Shown in pieces: positions 19,869 to 30,489 of a stretch of 64,000 bases of DNA (positions are counted from its first letter, which is position 1; every line of letters starts with the position of its first letter). The notes beneath the pieces were generated by a model that saw only the letters and a program-made list of their open reading frames with translations, was not told where the DNA came from and did no database searches. The DNA is taken from contig CM055265.1 of assembly GCA_029237695.1 (NCBI GenBank), positions 77,308,447 through 77,372,446 of the forward strand. Reading direction: 5' to 3'. The position numbers and the translations under genes were made by a program. Source of the stretch: Conchocele bisecta. Its lineage: Eukaryota > Mollusca > Bivalvia > Lucinida > Thyasiridae.

Positions 19869-20219
19869 ATGTCAGTTGACGAACTTTATTTTGCTATGAT
19901 TGATGTAGGCTACGCTGCCCTTAAACACCGCATGGTTGGTGCAAAGGGTATGATTCGTCTGGCCCGAGATTCTCTCGAGACGTGGCGGGAGGACGAAAAA
20001 GCGTCCACCCTTTTCGCAAAGCGGATGTTAGATTCCTCCACCAATCCTGGGGTATTAGATTTTCCCAAATTCCTTCATAACTTAACCCCCAATCGTGATT
20101 GTACTTCCAACAAAGGTTTATTATTATCGACGCAGTTACCGGACGATCTGGCGAGGGCATGTTGGAGATTGTCCGATATATTAGAATACATCGCATACGA
20201 TGAACACGCGCAAACTTAA
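19869..20219 (+). CDS. Hypothetical soluble protein, 116 aa
   Basis: An intact ATG-started frame, preceded by an AT-rich gap with a TATATA tract. The product is mainly helical and charged, with no membrane segment, and ends in an acidic tail. It overlaps the integrase start by 20 bases, so the two are probably expressed from one transcript. I do not recognise the family. Confidence 0.55.
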   Translation: MSVDELYFAMIDVGYAALKHRMVGAKGMIRLARDSLETWREDEKASTLFAKRMLDSSTNPGVLDFPKFLHNLTPNRDCTSNKGLLLSTQLPDDLARACWRLSDILEYIAYDEHAQT

Positions 20220-21232
20220 TACCAAACTATCGGTTCGCCTAACGCGCAAGCTAGCGAACGCGTACTATAGCCCCCGCGGCTACTGGAAGGGACTCGCTGC
20301 CATCAAGAACCTCGCGGCGGCGACCAAGGTTTCAGAAAACGTTGTCAAAGAATGGCTCAAGAAGCAGGCCATCTGGCAGATCAATTTACCCGCGCCTCAC
20401 AATATTCCGCGCCCGAAATTCGACGTACCGGTACCGAACCAAGTTCACCAAGCGGATCTCCTGTTTCTCCCTCACGATCGCGTCGGTCGGAAGACGTACA
20501 AGTACGCGCTGACAGTCGAAAACGTAGCGAGTCGCTATAAGGGGGCTGAGCCGTTGGCCACTAAAGAGTCTAAGGAGGTGGCCGAGGCTCTTTCCCGAAT
20601 ATATAAGAGGAGTCCTCTCAAATGGCCGAATCTTGTCCAGGTCGATCCCGGCCGCGAGTTCATGGGCGCGGTCTCTCATCTATTGTCTAAGCACGACGTT
20701 TCTGTCAGACGCGGCCGCGTCAACATCCACCGGGACCAGGGGATCGTGGAATGCTTCAATCGAACCCTGGCTGAGAGACTGTTCGGACACCAATACGCTA
20801 AAGAACTTGTAGACCCTCATTCGCGATCGACCGAGTGGGTGGCCAAGCTGCCCGCCGTGGTCTCCGCACTGAACGGAGAGGTGACCAGATTGATAGTAAG
20901 AACCCGTAGATGCTATCAAGTTTAAAAGGGTGGGGACGAGCGAGCCCTCTGCCGTCTCGCGCGGGCGACCCGTTGGTTTAGAGGAGCAACGGCTTCCATC
21001 GGATATTGACGTCCGGTACCTCTATCAACCGGGAGAGCTCGAAGGTGGCAGCCGCCGCGCGACTGATCCCGTGTGGTCTCTCAATGTATATCATCTAGAT
21101 CGATCTATTACCAAGCCCGATGAGCCCGTGCTCTACTATTTGGATGATGGGCCATCTCGAGGGTTTGTTCGCGAAGAACTTCTCGCGGTGCCTTCTGACA
21201 CTCAGCTACCCCCGGATCATCAGAGTCTTTAG
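20200..21232 (+). pseudogene. Retroviral-type DDE integrase, frameshifted near the C-terminus
   Basis: The first frame (20200-20925) contains an N-terminal helical DNA-binding region and a catalytic core with D86 (HQADLLFLP), D149 (VDPGREF) and E184 (QGIVECFNRT), a D,D(35)E arrangement typical of Polinton and retroviral integrases. Near 20890 a one- or two-base indel shifts the frame. The C-terminal SH3-like DNA-binding part continues from about 20900 to 21232 (around VRYLYQPGELEGG and VLYYLDDGPSRGF). All three catalytic residues are in the first piece. The enzyme would insert element DNA and generate the short target duplication. It meets the leftward polymerase gene tail to tail, with 28 bases between stops. 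Confidence 0.85.
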
Positions 21233-21260
21233 TATTCTCTCTCAGAGTTCTTTTTTTTAT

Positions 21261-24200
21261 CTATCCTATAGGCTCGGTGTGTAACCCGTCTTCCATCACT
21301 CTCCTCTTGTCGTAGTACGCCGATAGTCCTAATTTTTGTTGACAGTACGTCTTCATCACCCCGTTAATCATTCAGAATCCCCTGTTCTCCGCCATATCCC
21401 TACCCCCTTCGAGAGCACTCTTATACCTTCCCCAAGTCAGATCGTTAGATCTCTTCGACATCCCCTTGGCCGAGTGCTTAGATTTTCCATCACCGCTCAC
21501 GTAGTAACACTTGCTACACAGAGCGATGGCTCTATCCCCTTCGAATTCCAGCATTGAACAGTCCCGGAGTTCTTGTTGCTCCACACGTCCCACGCCAACC
21601 ACTCGGTCTTCTCCTTATTGAACTTTCTCTTCATATTCTTTCTCACCACCGCCTCCAGCGTCTTCTCCGATAGCGCGAAGTACATGCTGTCAGTGTCCAT
21701 CTGTATCAGTTCGAAATCTCCGCGATCCACGTACTTGTCCAAGAAATCGTAAGTAGACTCCAGCATCCGGAGCTTGGCCAACTGGTAGACCGCTATGCCA
21801 CACTGAAACGGTCTGTTGATCACCACTCGAGTCTTCCTGCTCGATATCTCGTAAGCCTCCCCAATCTCCTCCAAGTCTTCGAACCACGCCGACCTCAGTG
21901 CCCGATCGACAGTCTTCTCATCCTTCGTATATGTGGTGTTCAGGTGTCTCTCTTGTGCCTCTATCAGCTTGCCACAACACGCGTTGCCAACCAGTTTGAA
22001 TATCTCCGCCAACACCGCCTTGCTCTTGTCTACGTCCCCCGTCCGTCTAGCAGCGGTGACCTCTTTAACGAACCATTGAAACGGTTTGCGGGTGTGTAGT
22101 CTATCACCCTATGCACCGCCTTGACGATCAGACCGTGCTCCAGATACCACTTTAGCAGCGGTGAGTATATGATCATCTTCTTGGCGGACATTGCCCCCAC
22201 GAGCTTTCTCTGCCCTTCGACTCTATTCCTCCCAGTCCCGGCCAGGTAGTCCTTCATGTGCTGCGGAACCTCTTTCTCATCGACTTCTCGATTAACGAAC
22301 AGAGGTGACATTTCCGAGAACTTGTCTCTCAACGTTTCCGGAACCTCTATATCCAACTCCGCAAATCCGAACCACTTTTCACTCCTGACCTTCCTCACGA
22401 AACGGTCTATATACGACTGTCTTTCCGGTCGTCACACGTCCATATCTGCTCCTCACCGCACGGCATGTCCTTCGATAGAGTAGATAGGTACAGAGCATTG
22501 GCATCGTACCCCAGCACCGCCTTGCACATCTTCTCCTCCCGACTCCCCACCTGACCCCTAATTGTCGACCTTCCAGCCTCGGCGTATCTGTAGAATACTA
22601 TGGACGGACCACCGACCAATCCCTGCTTCATCATCTCGTAAGTTTCAGACTTCGGTGACCACAGCTCGGGCGTGTCCGCCTTCCCATCGATCGACCCGCG
22701 GAGTAGGTACTGAAGGGAAACACCGGGTAGAGACACGGCATCCTTGAGTATGTCCACGCCTCTTCCCCTGTAGAACTCCGTCATTTTATTCAGAGCCTCC
22801 AGGAACGGTCCTACATCCAAGTCGTTGTAGTGTTGCAACCATTCCTTGAACGTCTTCATCCCCTTTTCTCGGAATACCTTCTTACACTCTTTCCACTCGG
22901 ACAACGACAGTAGGAACTCACCCTTCAACTTCGAGTACCACTCGGGATAGTCTGGCAGCCCCGGATGGTCGAGCTTGTCCGCGCTATCGAACCACTCGTA
23001 CGGAAAGTGAGACTTTACCGTTTTACAGTCGTACGCCTTAACCCACCGGTCGTACGTGGTACCGGGTCCCAGATACTGGATGATGTCGAGAAATTTAAAC
23101 TCCGGGGTAAACAGAAACATCGTCGTGCTGGCTCTCTTTCCGACCATCACCTTATTCACGGTGGCCGCCAACTTCTCTACAAAATACTGCTTGATGAGGT
23201 TCAGGTCGTACCTGCTACAGTTGAACCCCACCACCGGGACTTGATCAATCCACGAGATAATCTTTGCTTGCTGAGACTTCGATAACATATCTATGTCGGC
23301 CGGCAGATACTTCTTCCCAACCCCCTCCCTGATTGCCTTGCCTCTCATCTGCAGCTCGGTCACGAACTTCTCGACTAGCGTGTCGGGATCTCGTTCGCAT
23401 AGGTGTGTGATCCCTTCATGCATCGTATCCCCCAACGACACCGATATAGGAACGTGCTCGACCTCGAAGGTCAGGTCTTTGGTGGGTCGCGTGCTTTTTG
23501 ACTGGTCGAGATACGCCTCGAAGTCGTAGACTATCTGGTAAGGGTATAGAGTCGTCTCCTCCTCGCGTGGCGATTGTGGATAGTAGGTATTAATTTTATC
23601 AAAATTATCATTCAACCACTCGCACTCCCACATCACCACCAGCTCGTAACCCGCCTTCCTTATCTTGGCGTCTTGAATTTTCGTCCTCTTGTACAGCGAT
23701 CTCGCGTTACCTCTCATGCAATGCCTCGGACACCCGTGCCAGTAGCATCCGTGAAACTGAAACACGGTCTCGGTCTCGTGACAGTAACCGTCGACCGGAT
23801 CGCCGGCCACCCACCTCTCACCACCGTGACCGCAGTTTGCGTGATGTATGTGCTTTCCCACCCTCTCCTCTTCTCTGCTCAACCATTGAATCGACCTCGC
23901 ACTCGCTGACACCTTAGGATAGAACGCCTTCTCGTAGGCCGACTGTGGTCTCTCTACCCTCTTACCTGGACATGTCACCACGGTCTTCCCACCCATGCAG
24001 GTGGTCGCGTGCCTATGCATGTTACACGACTTTGTGAACCGTTGTTGACATCCGGTGCACCCGTACTCGTTCGTCATCTTGCGGAGATTCGTTATGAGGA
24101 TCGAGTGACCTCCAAACATTCCTATCGTCATTGTCTTCCCCCCAACCGCGTCGGATTTTTTGTTTAATTTGCCGGAACCTTCATGAGGTACCACACTCCG

Positions 24201-25224
24201 TCGGCGGTGGGCTCGTAAACGCGAATGCCCATCTTGAAGCACTCTTCTACCTTCTTAATATCATCCAGGGGGATTCCCTTACTACCCGGTCCGTTATCGT
24301 GCCCGAGGTATTCGCGAGCCAGAGCTCGTGCCTTCCTACAACACCCGTCGGGTCTCCCTCCACGTTGGATGGCTATGCACATAAACAGACACAAGTAGTC
24401 GTCGTACGTGTCGACGGAATACATTCCCTTTTTCTGTCTTAACCAGTATGGGAGTTTTCCCGCTCCCATGAGAAGTTGTTGCGCGTCGATGATCATCTTC
24501 ACCTCAACCGATATCCACGAACGAAGGTCCATTTTGTGTTTGGTCTATCGACTTTGTCGATGTCCATTCGACCTTTCTCTCTATCGGATATCCAACTCTC
24601 GGCTTTGGCGATCTCGTTTATCCACGGACTGCCCTTTGATTGTTTGTGATAGATCATAGTAGCGTCGGTATCTATGTTCCTAATACGATACGAACACGAA
24701 TACCTCAGATAACATGCCGTGGTCATCTCTGGGCGAATTTTATTCATTATGCGATTAGCGATCTCCCCGTCTACCCCTCTCTCGAAAGTCCATACTATCT
24801 TCCTCCTACCCCTATCAACAGTTTCCCTAACTTCAGCTTCTTCGGAGAGAATCCTGGGACCCTCCTCCACCAAAGCTCTGGCGATATCTTTCCTCTTCTT
24901 GGGAGGTCCCCCCACCAACCCTTGATAAATCTTATTGTAGTACGCCTTGCATAGGGGTTTTCTACGTGCGCTGGGATCTTCCTTTACACGCTGCGCGTAA
25001 GCGGTGGCGCGCAGACTGGCCGTCGTCTCGTTCTCCAATTTCTCGGAGCGTTTTTCGGGGTCGGCGGGCAGTCGTCCGGTCGAAACCGCACGCCGCAGCC
25101 TCTCCTCGTAGACGACGGCTCGCGCGTCACTTATCCTATCTGCTATATCTTTCTTGAGTCTCAAACCTCTTAGGGAAATTCCCCAACTCTTAGCTTCCTC
25201 TCTCATTTGCTTTATGGTAGGCAT
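21261..25224 (-). pseudogene. Protein-primed-type DNA polymerase B, broken
   Basis: About 1320 codons read leftward from ATG 25224. In order: a SAP-like N-terminus (MREEAKSWGISLRGLRLKKD); an unknown helical region; a C2HC zinc finger (near 24060-23995); a nuclease-like motif FHGCYWHGC (near 23750); exonuclease motifs YDFEAYLD (near 23525), NCSRYDLNLI (near 23220) and YNDLDV; polymerase motif A YDANALYL (near 22505); a motif B-like NACCGK; and motif C MDTDS (near 21690). Frame changes lie near 24500, 24200, 22400, 22020 and 21560, and a TGA at about 21370 is probably a decayed CGA. The enzyme family replicates linear DNA from a terminal protein primer; priming here is inferred. Confidence 0.88.
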
Positions 25225-25225
25225 T

Positions 25226-25512
25226 ATACTGAGTATAACCAATAGATTTTTTATCTTCAATAGGGTGTAAGTTTATATTTATTCGTAATAAATGTATGAC
25301 AGATTGTTGTAATATACTTAGTATAACTTATGGATAACTTGTCTTTAATAGGGTGTCAGTTTATATTTGTGACAGATTGTATAAAATACTGAGTATAACT
25401 TATGGATTTCTTATCTTCAATAGGGTGTCAGTTATTTTATTTGTAATAAAAGTATGACAGATTGTTGTATATACTGAGTATAACATAGGGATTTTTATCT
25501 CTAATAGGGTGT
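25226..25512. repeat. Subterminal tandem repeats at the right end of element 1
   Basis: Four units of about 72-88 bases carry AATAGGGTGT at 25259, 25347, 25419 and 25503, each preceded by a variant of ACTGAGTATAAC. The outermost unit is part of the TIR. The left end has only one. Repeat number therefore differs between the two ends. Confidence 0.85.
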
Positions 25513-25653
25513 ATCTTCTCATGTCATAAATATATGGTCTCGCGAGAAGTAGTATATAAGAGTCATAATGATTACAAGTTTCTTGTGGAAGCCACCACAC
25601 GTAGTGTGTGGCTTCCATATAAACTTGTATCATTATGACTCTTATATACTACT
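25463..25653. repeat. Right TIR of element 1
   Basis: The reverse complement of 8480-8673, with a few substitutions and small indels. The outer 106 bases (25548-25653) form the same nested palindrome. The element ends ACTACT followed by the target duplication CAAAG. Confidence 0.92.
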
Positions 25654-26010
25654 CAAAGTGTTCTTTATAGGAATTAAATATTAAATAAGTATAATTGTGT
25701 AACTATTCCAACAGTTTTAAAAAATACGAGTGCCCGCTACACAGAAATATTCACTTAGGTTACTGATAGGTTGTATCATCGTGCTATTTTGATTGCAAAT
25801 GAGGCAGGTCATTTTTAAATTATTTATATCAACTAAATGTGTCACCTGAATAAATATTTGTATTGATTTGTTACAAAATATGATCATTGCACATCAAAAG
25901 ATAGAGAGAATAAATAGTTGTTTCCATTAACATTTTAAAGAGTCAATGTTATCGCCCTTGATATCAAAGTGGCAATTCAAGCTTGATGTAAACATAATAA
26001 TAATGTAAAA
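25654..26010. mobile_element. MITE copy A, interrupted by element 1
   Basis: This resembles the full-length MITE at 60293-60822 from its position 30 or so onward (AGGAATTAAAT, then GTGCCCGCT). The missing left edge, ending GGCACAAAG, lies at about 8458-8479 on the other side of element 1. Element 1 therefore integrated into this MITE. Confidence 0.8.
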
Positions 26011-26539
26011 TTAACATGGTTGATATGATTTTTTTAAGAATTTTACCAAATTTTCTACGACGGCTATCTTGGATTATGCGACGACAACCTCCATTTTAAC
26101 ACATATGAAAATGCTTCACCCACGCACCACAACTGTGAAGTCTGACTAGCGTCGGCCAAACGGTACATGAGAAGAAGACGAAATCTATAATTAAAGGATG
26201 ACCTGTCGGCGGCCATTTTGTATGATGTATCATCCGATTTTGACAAAAAAAATTATCCAGAGTGATTGTCTCCACGATACCTTTGATTTGATATATATCA
26301 GGACCATATTAGGTCAAATTTGAAATATCGCCATGTGCCAGATACAAAACCAATGCGTGAAAAAACAAAGGGAGAACACTGGAATATTTGTGAGGTAAGA
26401 GTTGTGATAAATATACAAAAAGGAATTCCAGTTATGCTCGGGACACAAAATCAGTACATGTATCCGAAAAAAAAAAAAAAATCAGTATGGTAAGATATGT
26501 TATTCTTGCTTTTAAGGACTAGAGCAAGTGAACGGGGTC

Positions 26540-27690
26540 TCACACATACCCTCGGCCGCAGCAAAGTCATTTGGCCTTGACCTTTGGCATGAAAGCCGCT
26601 TAGGTGAGATATAGAGTGACATTTCCAGTCGATCCAACATACGGTTGCAGATAAATTGTGTACTTAAAACTTTAATGCAAATATTTCAAAACATTTAACA
26701 CAATTTGACCTTGACCTTGGGCATGAAAGTCACATGCGTGGGCTATAAAATGAAAATATGGATGTTGATTGTTGATAGACAAATATATGAAGTTTCAATT
26801 CAATCTGACTTACGGTTGCAGAGAAATTGTTTACTTAAAACTTTAACGCATATATTTCAAAACATTTAACGCAAGTTTCAAAGTAATTTCAACTTCACCG
26901 TGTGCATGAAAGCCGTATGAGTGGGCTATAGAATGTTTGTTTAATGGTGTTTAACAGCCTATCAACAGCTATGGTCTAATACTCACATAAAGGATTTAAC
27001 TGTCGGATACCAAATGCCAAAGTTGTTTGTTTGTTTATTGGTGTTTAACGGCCTATCAACAGCTCAGGTTATATAAGGCTGGGCAAACGGGTTCGATCCT
27101 GTATTAACCTGCTGCATTGGGGGGAAATCCCAAAATCAGAACGGAATATTTTCATCGAGAAAAAATATAGTCAGCCCTGAAATTAGAATAATCTGACCTG
27201 ATGCCAGGTCCATACCACACCAAAGTCACTTGGCCCCTTTCCCTAAAAAAGGATTCCGAATAATCGTAATACTCACACAAGAGATATAACCAGATTCAAC
27301 TGTCACATACAAAATGCCAAAGACGTATGTGAGGGCCAAACCAGGTCTCCAGTCGGATTTCCGGTAAGGATGAATCGCGATTGTTAAATTACCCATCACA
27401 TGCACCCACCAGGGCTATAGAAAGAAAGTATTAATCTTCTAACTTCATAAAGAAGTATATATATGAAGTTTCAAGTCAACCCGACTTGCGGTTGCAGAGA
27501 CATTGTGTACTTAAAAACTTTGACATGTTTGATGCAAATATTTCAAAACTTTAAGTAATTTGACCTTGTGCAGGAAAGCCACATCGGTGTGCTACAGTAT
27601 AAAAAATATGAATGATGATAAAGAAGTATATGAAGATTCAACTCAATGCGATTTACGGTTACAGATATAATGGGTACCCAAAAACCTTTA
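26540..27690. repeat. Reiterated host repeat with TTGACCTTGACCTT motifs
   Basis: Several diverged units contain GACCTTGACCTTGGGCATGA, a TGAAGTTTCAA stretch and ACTTACGGTTGCAGA. Related sequence in the opposite orientation lies near 48230-48440. Two copies of a GGTGTTTAACGGCCTATCAACAG-type segment lie at about 26940 and 27040. 27118-27260 is a direct copy of 30186-30320. No gene is seen. Confidence 0.6.
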
Positions 27691-28435
27691 ACACAAATCT
27701 TACGGATGGACGAAAATACAAAAAACTATATACACCTCGACATACTTTGTATGCCTGGGTATGAATCATGATTGAAGGCACTGTGTTACAGATGATGCCT
27801 CAATATGTTGTTTGTCACATCATGCACGGCAAATGACCAATATCAACCAATTGCACCATTTCATTCGAAGTCAAATTTCGAAGTCGAAATTTATTGTACA
27901 CATGTAATTTGTTACAAGTTTGACCATTGGGTATTGATTTCAATTATAATCATGATAATAGCACAAACATACATCATTAATTCGTAAATTTTCGTTTCAC
28001 TTCGAAAGTCTACAAAGTTTGTCTTTGGTCTATTCTGGATGTTTCAAGTAAAATCCTTTATTGCGAAGATAACTGAAACCATGTGAAACCAACCAAATAT
28101 AGCTTTATAGACTGTGGACGTTAAACAGAAATTTATGAATCAAAGATTGAATGCAATACCTTAAATGCTAATCACTCTAGGTTGGCGGTAGGATTTTTTT
28201 TAAATTTGCTCAAATATGTGTCTGTGACTGGAGAAATGGGGCTTATGGGATTTGCGACCAGTGTAGATACATATATCCGCACAGGATCTGCACTGTTCAC
28301 CATTGCATCAATGAAATCTCCATCATGCTTCTAACAAGCCACATCATTATCAGGCTACAGGAGTGTACTATTTGATCAGGAGCTACACTGACCACAAATC
28401 CCATAAACCACATTCTCCAGTCACAGCCACCGGTT
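27691..28435. other. Host non-coding DNA
   Basis: No gene is seen. 28218-28290 and about 28385-28435 are inverted copies of one another and resemble 2584-2650. Confidence 0.5.
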
Positions 28436-28439
28436 AAAG

Positions 28440-28660
28440 TTACGGACGAATACCTATAAATACATTAAATATACCTAAAAACATCAATAAGTGAAATAAA
28501 ATAGGCTAAACAAATTATTTGCTCCCATATATCACACATGGAGTAAATACATTTTGTTTAGCTTATTTTTCTCTCACTTATTGATGCTCTTAGGTATATT
28601 TAATGTATTTATAGGCCATGGTCCGTTACTTCAACCTGAGGTCACAGCCACATATGTGTA
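28440..28660. mobile_element. Foldback MITE
   Basis: The arms pair around a centre near 28535, with TACATTAAATATACCT opposing AGGTATATTTAATGTA. The right end (GTCCGTTACTTCAACCTG) also appears at the edges of the foldback at 29668-29850, so the two belong to one family. Confidence 0.75.
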
Positions 28661-29667
28661 AAAACATAGTAAATATATTTCTGACCATTTCAATATCTAG
28701 TCCTTCAAGTGTCACATAAATGTACAAATTCCATTCTGTCCACCACAAGAATGAGTCACCGATTGAAAAAATATTGACAAATCTTAAAACTGCACAAGTC
28801 AGATTTGTGTGAATAAGATTCATTCTCAATTCCATCAACACAAGAAGTAACATGTCTTCACGACACATCCTTTCAACAGGTTGATTAGATGATTAGACCA
28901 GAAATCAGAGTTAAGAACCACACAAACACTGCCGCTGGCATGGATGGTACTCCAGTTAAATGGTTATTTTTTTGTAACTGAACTTGTCTTTCTCAAGCTC
29001 TTCCTCGAGGGTTATATTTTCAGATGTCGCTGATCTTAAGATGATGACAGTCTGTCATGGCGACACTATATTTTGCTTCGTGTAGGTCAGGAACTGGATC
29101 AGTTCCCATTTTGCGAGTGTTTGGCAACTTGTGCCCAGGTGGAGTAGTGTCTTTGGGCAGCGATTCTCTGGTGGCTTTTGTCCTTCAACAGCAGAATGAG
29201 AAACAATTTCCGCCTTATCTGCTTCTTCTGGGACCGCCCATATACTATCTCAATAGCCCTGCTGGTGTCTGCCTCGACTGCAGGGTGAAGTTGAAGAGGC
29301 TCGACGAATAATCCAGATGGCTAAGATCTGTAGACGGCTTCCTTGAAACAAACAATCAAACACTATTATGTACATGGTTAGCCTTTTATTGAATATCTTA
29401 CCAGTATTAACCATTATTCAGCAAATGACTCCGCAACTTTCCAACATGAAACAGTGCTTAGAGAACTACATCCCACCCGGGCATCAAACTCACAATACTT
29501 GGATAAATGTGGTAAGCGAGTAAGCCACATTGTTCATAGTTGTGAACAGTAACTCTTGAAATGTACAACCGTACGTACTGTCCGTAGCAGAGTTACGTTT
29601 CCATTCATAGTCTTCCTCTGCAGAATAGTGAATAAGAGATCTGGTTCGCAAATTACATGTAGCAGTT
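28661..29667. other. Host DNA without recognised genes
   Basis: Short open frames, such as 29057-29311, have no motif I recognise. I assign nothing. Confidence 0.4.
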
Positions 29668-29850
29668 AAAGTTGGGGTCCCATCCACAGGTTGAAGTAAC
29701 GGACCGAGGTATATATATGTGTGTGTTATAGAGGGAATAAGAAAACTTTTTTTAGCTTTTTATTTTTCATTTATGGACGCTTTTATGCGTATTTAATGTA
29801 TTTATAGACCTCGGTCCGTTACAATGTACTTCAACCTGTGGTCCCATCTA
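29668..29850. mobile_element. Foldback MITE, same family as 28440-28660
   Basis: The outer ends carry ACAGGTTGAAGTAACGGACC and an inverted match (GGTCCGTTACAATGTACTTC at the other side). The inside is AT-rich and non-coding. Confidence 0.75.
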
Positions 29851-29867
29851 GTAGGCATAACAGTTTG

Positions 29868-30115
29868 CCAATAAGAATTAAATAAGTGTATAATTGTGTA
29901 ACTACGAGTGCAGGCCCACTATACACATATAATCATTTAGTAATATTGATTTTAATGATAGTGACTCGCGGTGGTATCAGGCTATTTTGATATGCAAATG
30001 AGACATGACATTTTTAACTTATTTATACCAATTAAATGTGTCACCCGAACAAATATTTGTATTGACACATTATAAAGTACGATCATAATGCACATAACAA
30101 AATTAAGCAGACAGA
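29868..30115. mobile_element. MITE copy B (partial)
   Basis: It shares AATTAAATAAGTGTATAATT and the following 200 bases with copies A, C and D. It is truncated relative to copy D. Confidence 0.7.
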
Positions 30116-30185
30116 ATCAGTGACGAAATTCACGTTTCATATAAAAAGAAAAAGTACATGTATTTTTTCACGTACATGTACAAAT

Positions 30186-30320
30186 GGGGGGAAAATCCCA
30201 AAATCAGAACTGAATATTTACAAGAACAAAACTATATATTCAGCGCTGAAATCAGAATAATCCTGGTCTGATGCCAGGTCCTCGCTACACCAGAATCACT
30301 TGGCCCCTCCCAAAAGCAGT
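30186..30320. repeat. Dispersed repeat, direct copy of 27118-27260
   Basis: Both copies contain GGGGAAAATCCCAAAATCAG-like starts (one A fewer at 27118) and TGATGCCAGGTCC. No coding capacity is seen. Confidence 0.65.
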
Positions 30321-30489
30321 AGGATATGTAATAATCTTACTACTTTTATAATGGGCAATAACCCAATTCAACTCCCAGGTAACAAAAGAGCCAAAGATAA
30401 AAATGTACTGAAGGGTCAAACCAGGTAAATAGTGATTCCTATATGGAGGAACCACTACCGTTAATTTACGTCGTCTCGTTCTCCCGACC

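Larger units (their letters stand above)
8480..25653. mobile_element. Element 1: near-complete Polinton/adintovirus-like provirus
   Basis: The unit is bounded by inverted repeats starting AGTAGTATATA and is flanked on both sides by CAAAG (8475-8479 and 25654-25658), a 5-bp target duplication. Inside are polymerase B, DDE integrase, packaging ATPase, a capsid candidate and fiber-like genes, the hallmark set of Polinton/Maverick elements and adintoviruses. Protein-coding parts look GC-richer than the surrounding host DNA. Several genes are broken by stops or frameshifts, so the copy is probably not autonomous. Classical Polintons are reported with 6-bp duplications, so 5 bp is a departure. The integrase would insert it, the polymerase would copy it and the ATPase would package it; those roles are family knowledge. 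Confidence 0.93.

Noticed and set aside
10167..21373. Altered genetic code with TGA or TAG as sense
   Set aside because: Frameshifts occur alongside the stops and normal stops end the intact genes, so mutation is the simpler cause.
25400..25633. 77-codon minus-strand frame
   Set aside because: It falls in the subterminal repeats and the right TIR palindrome. The matching left end has no corresponding start and there is no motif.
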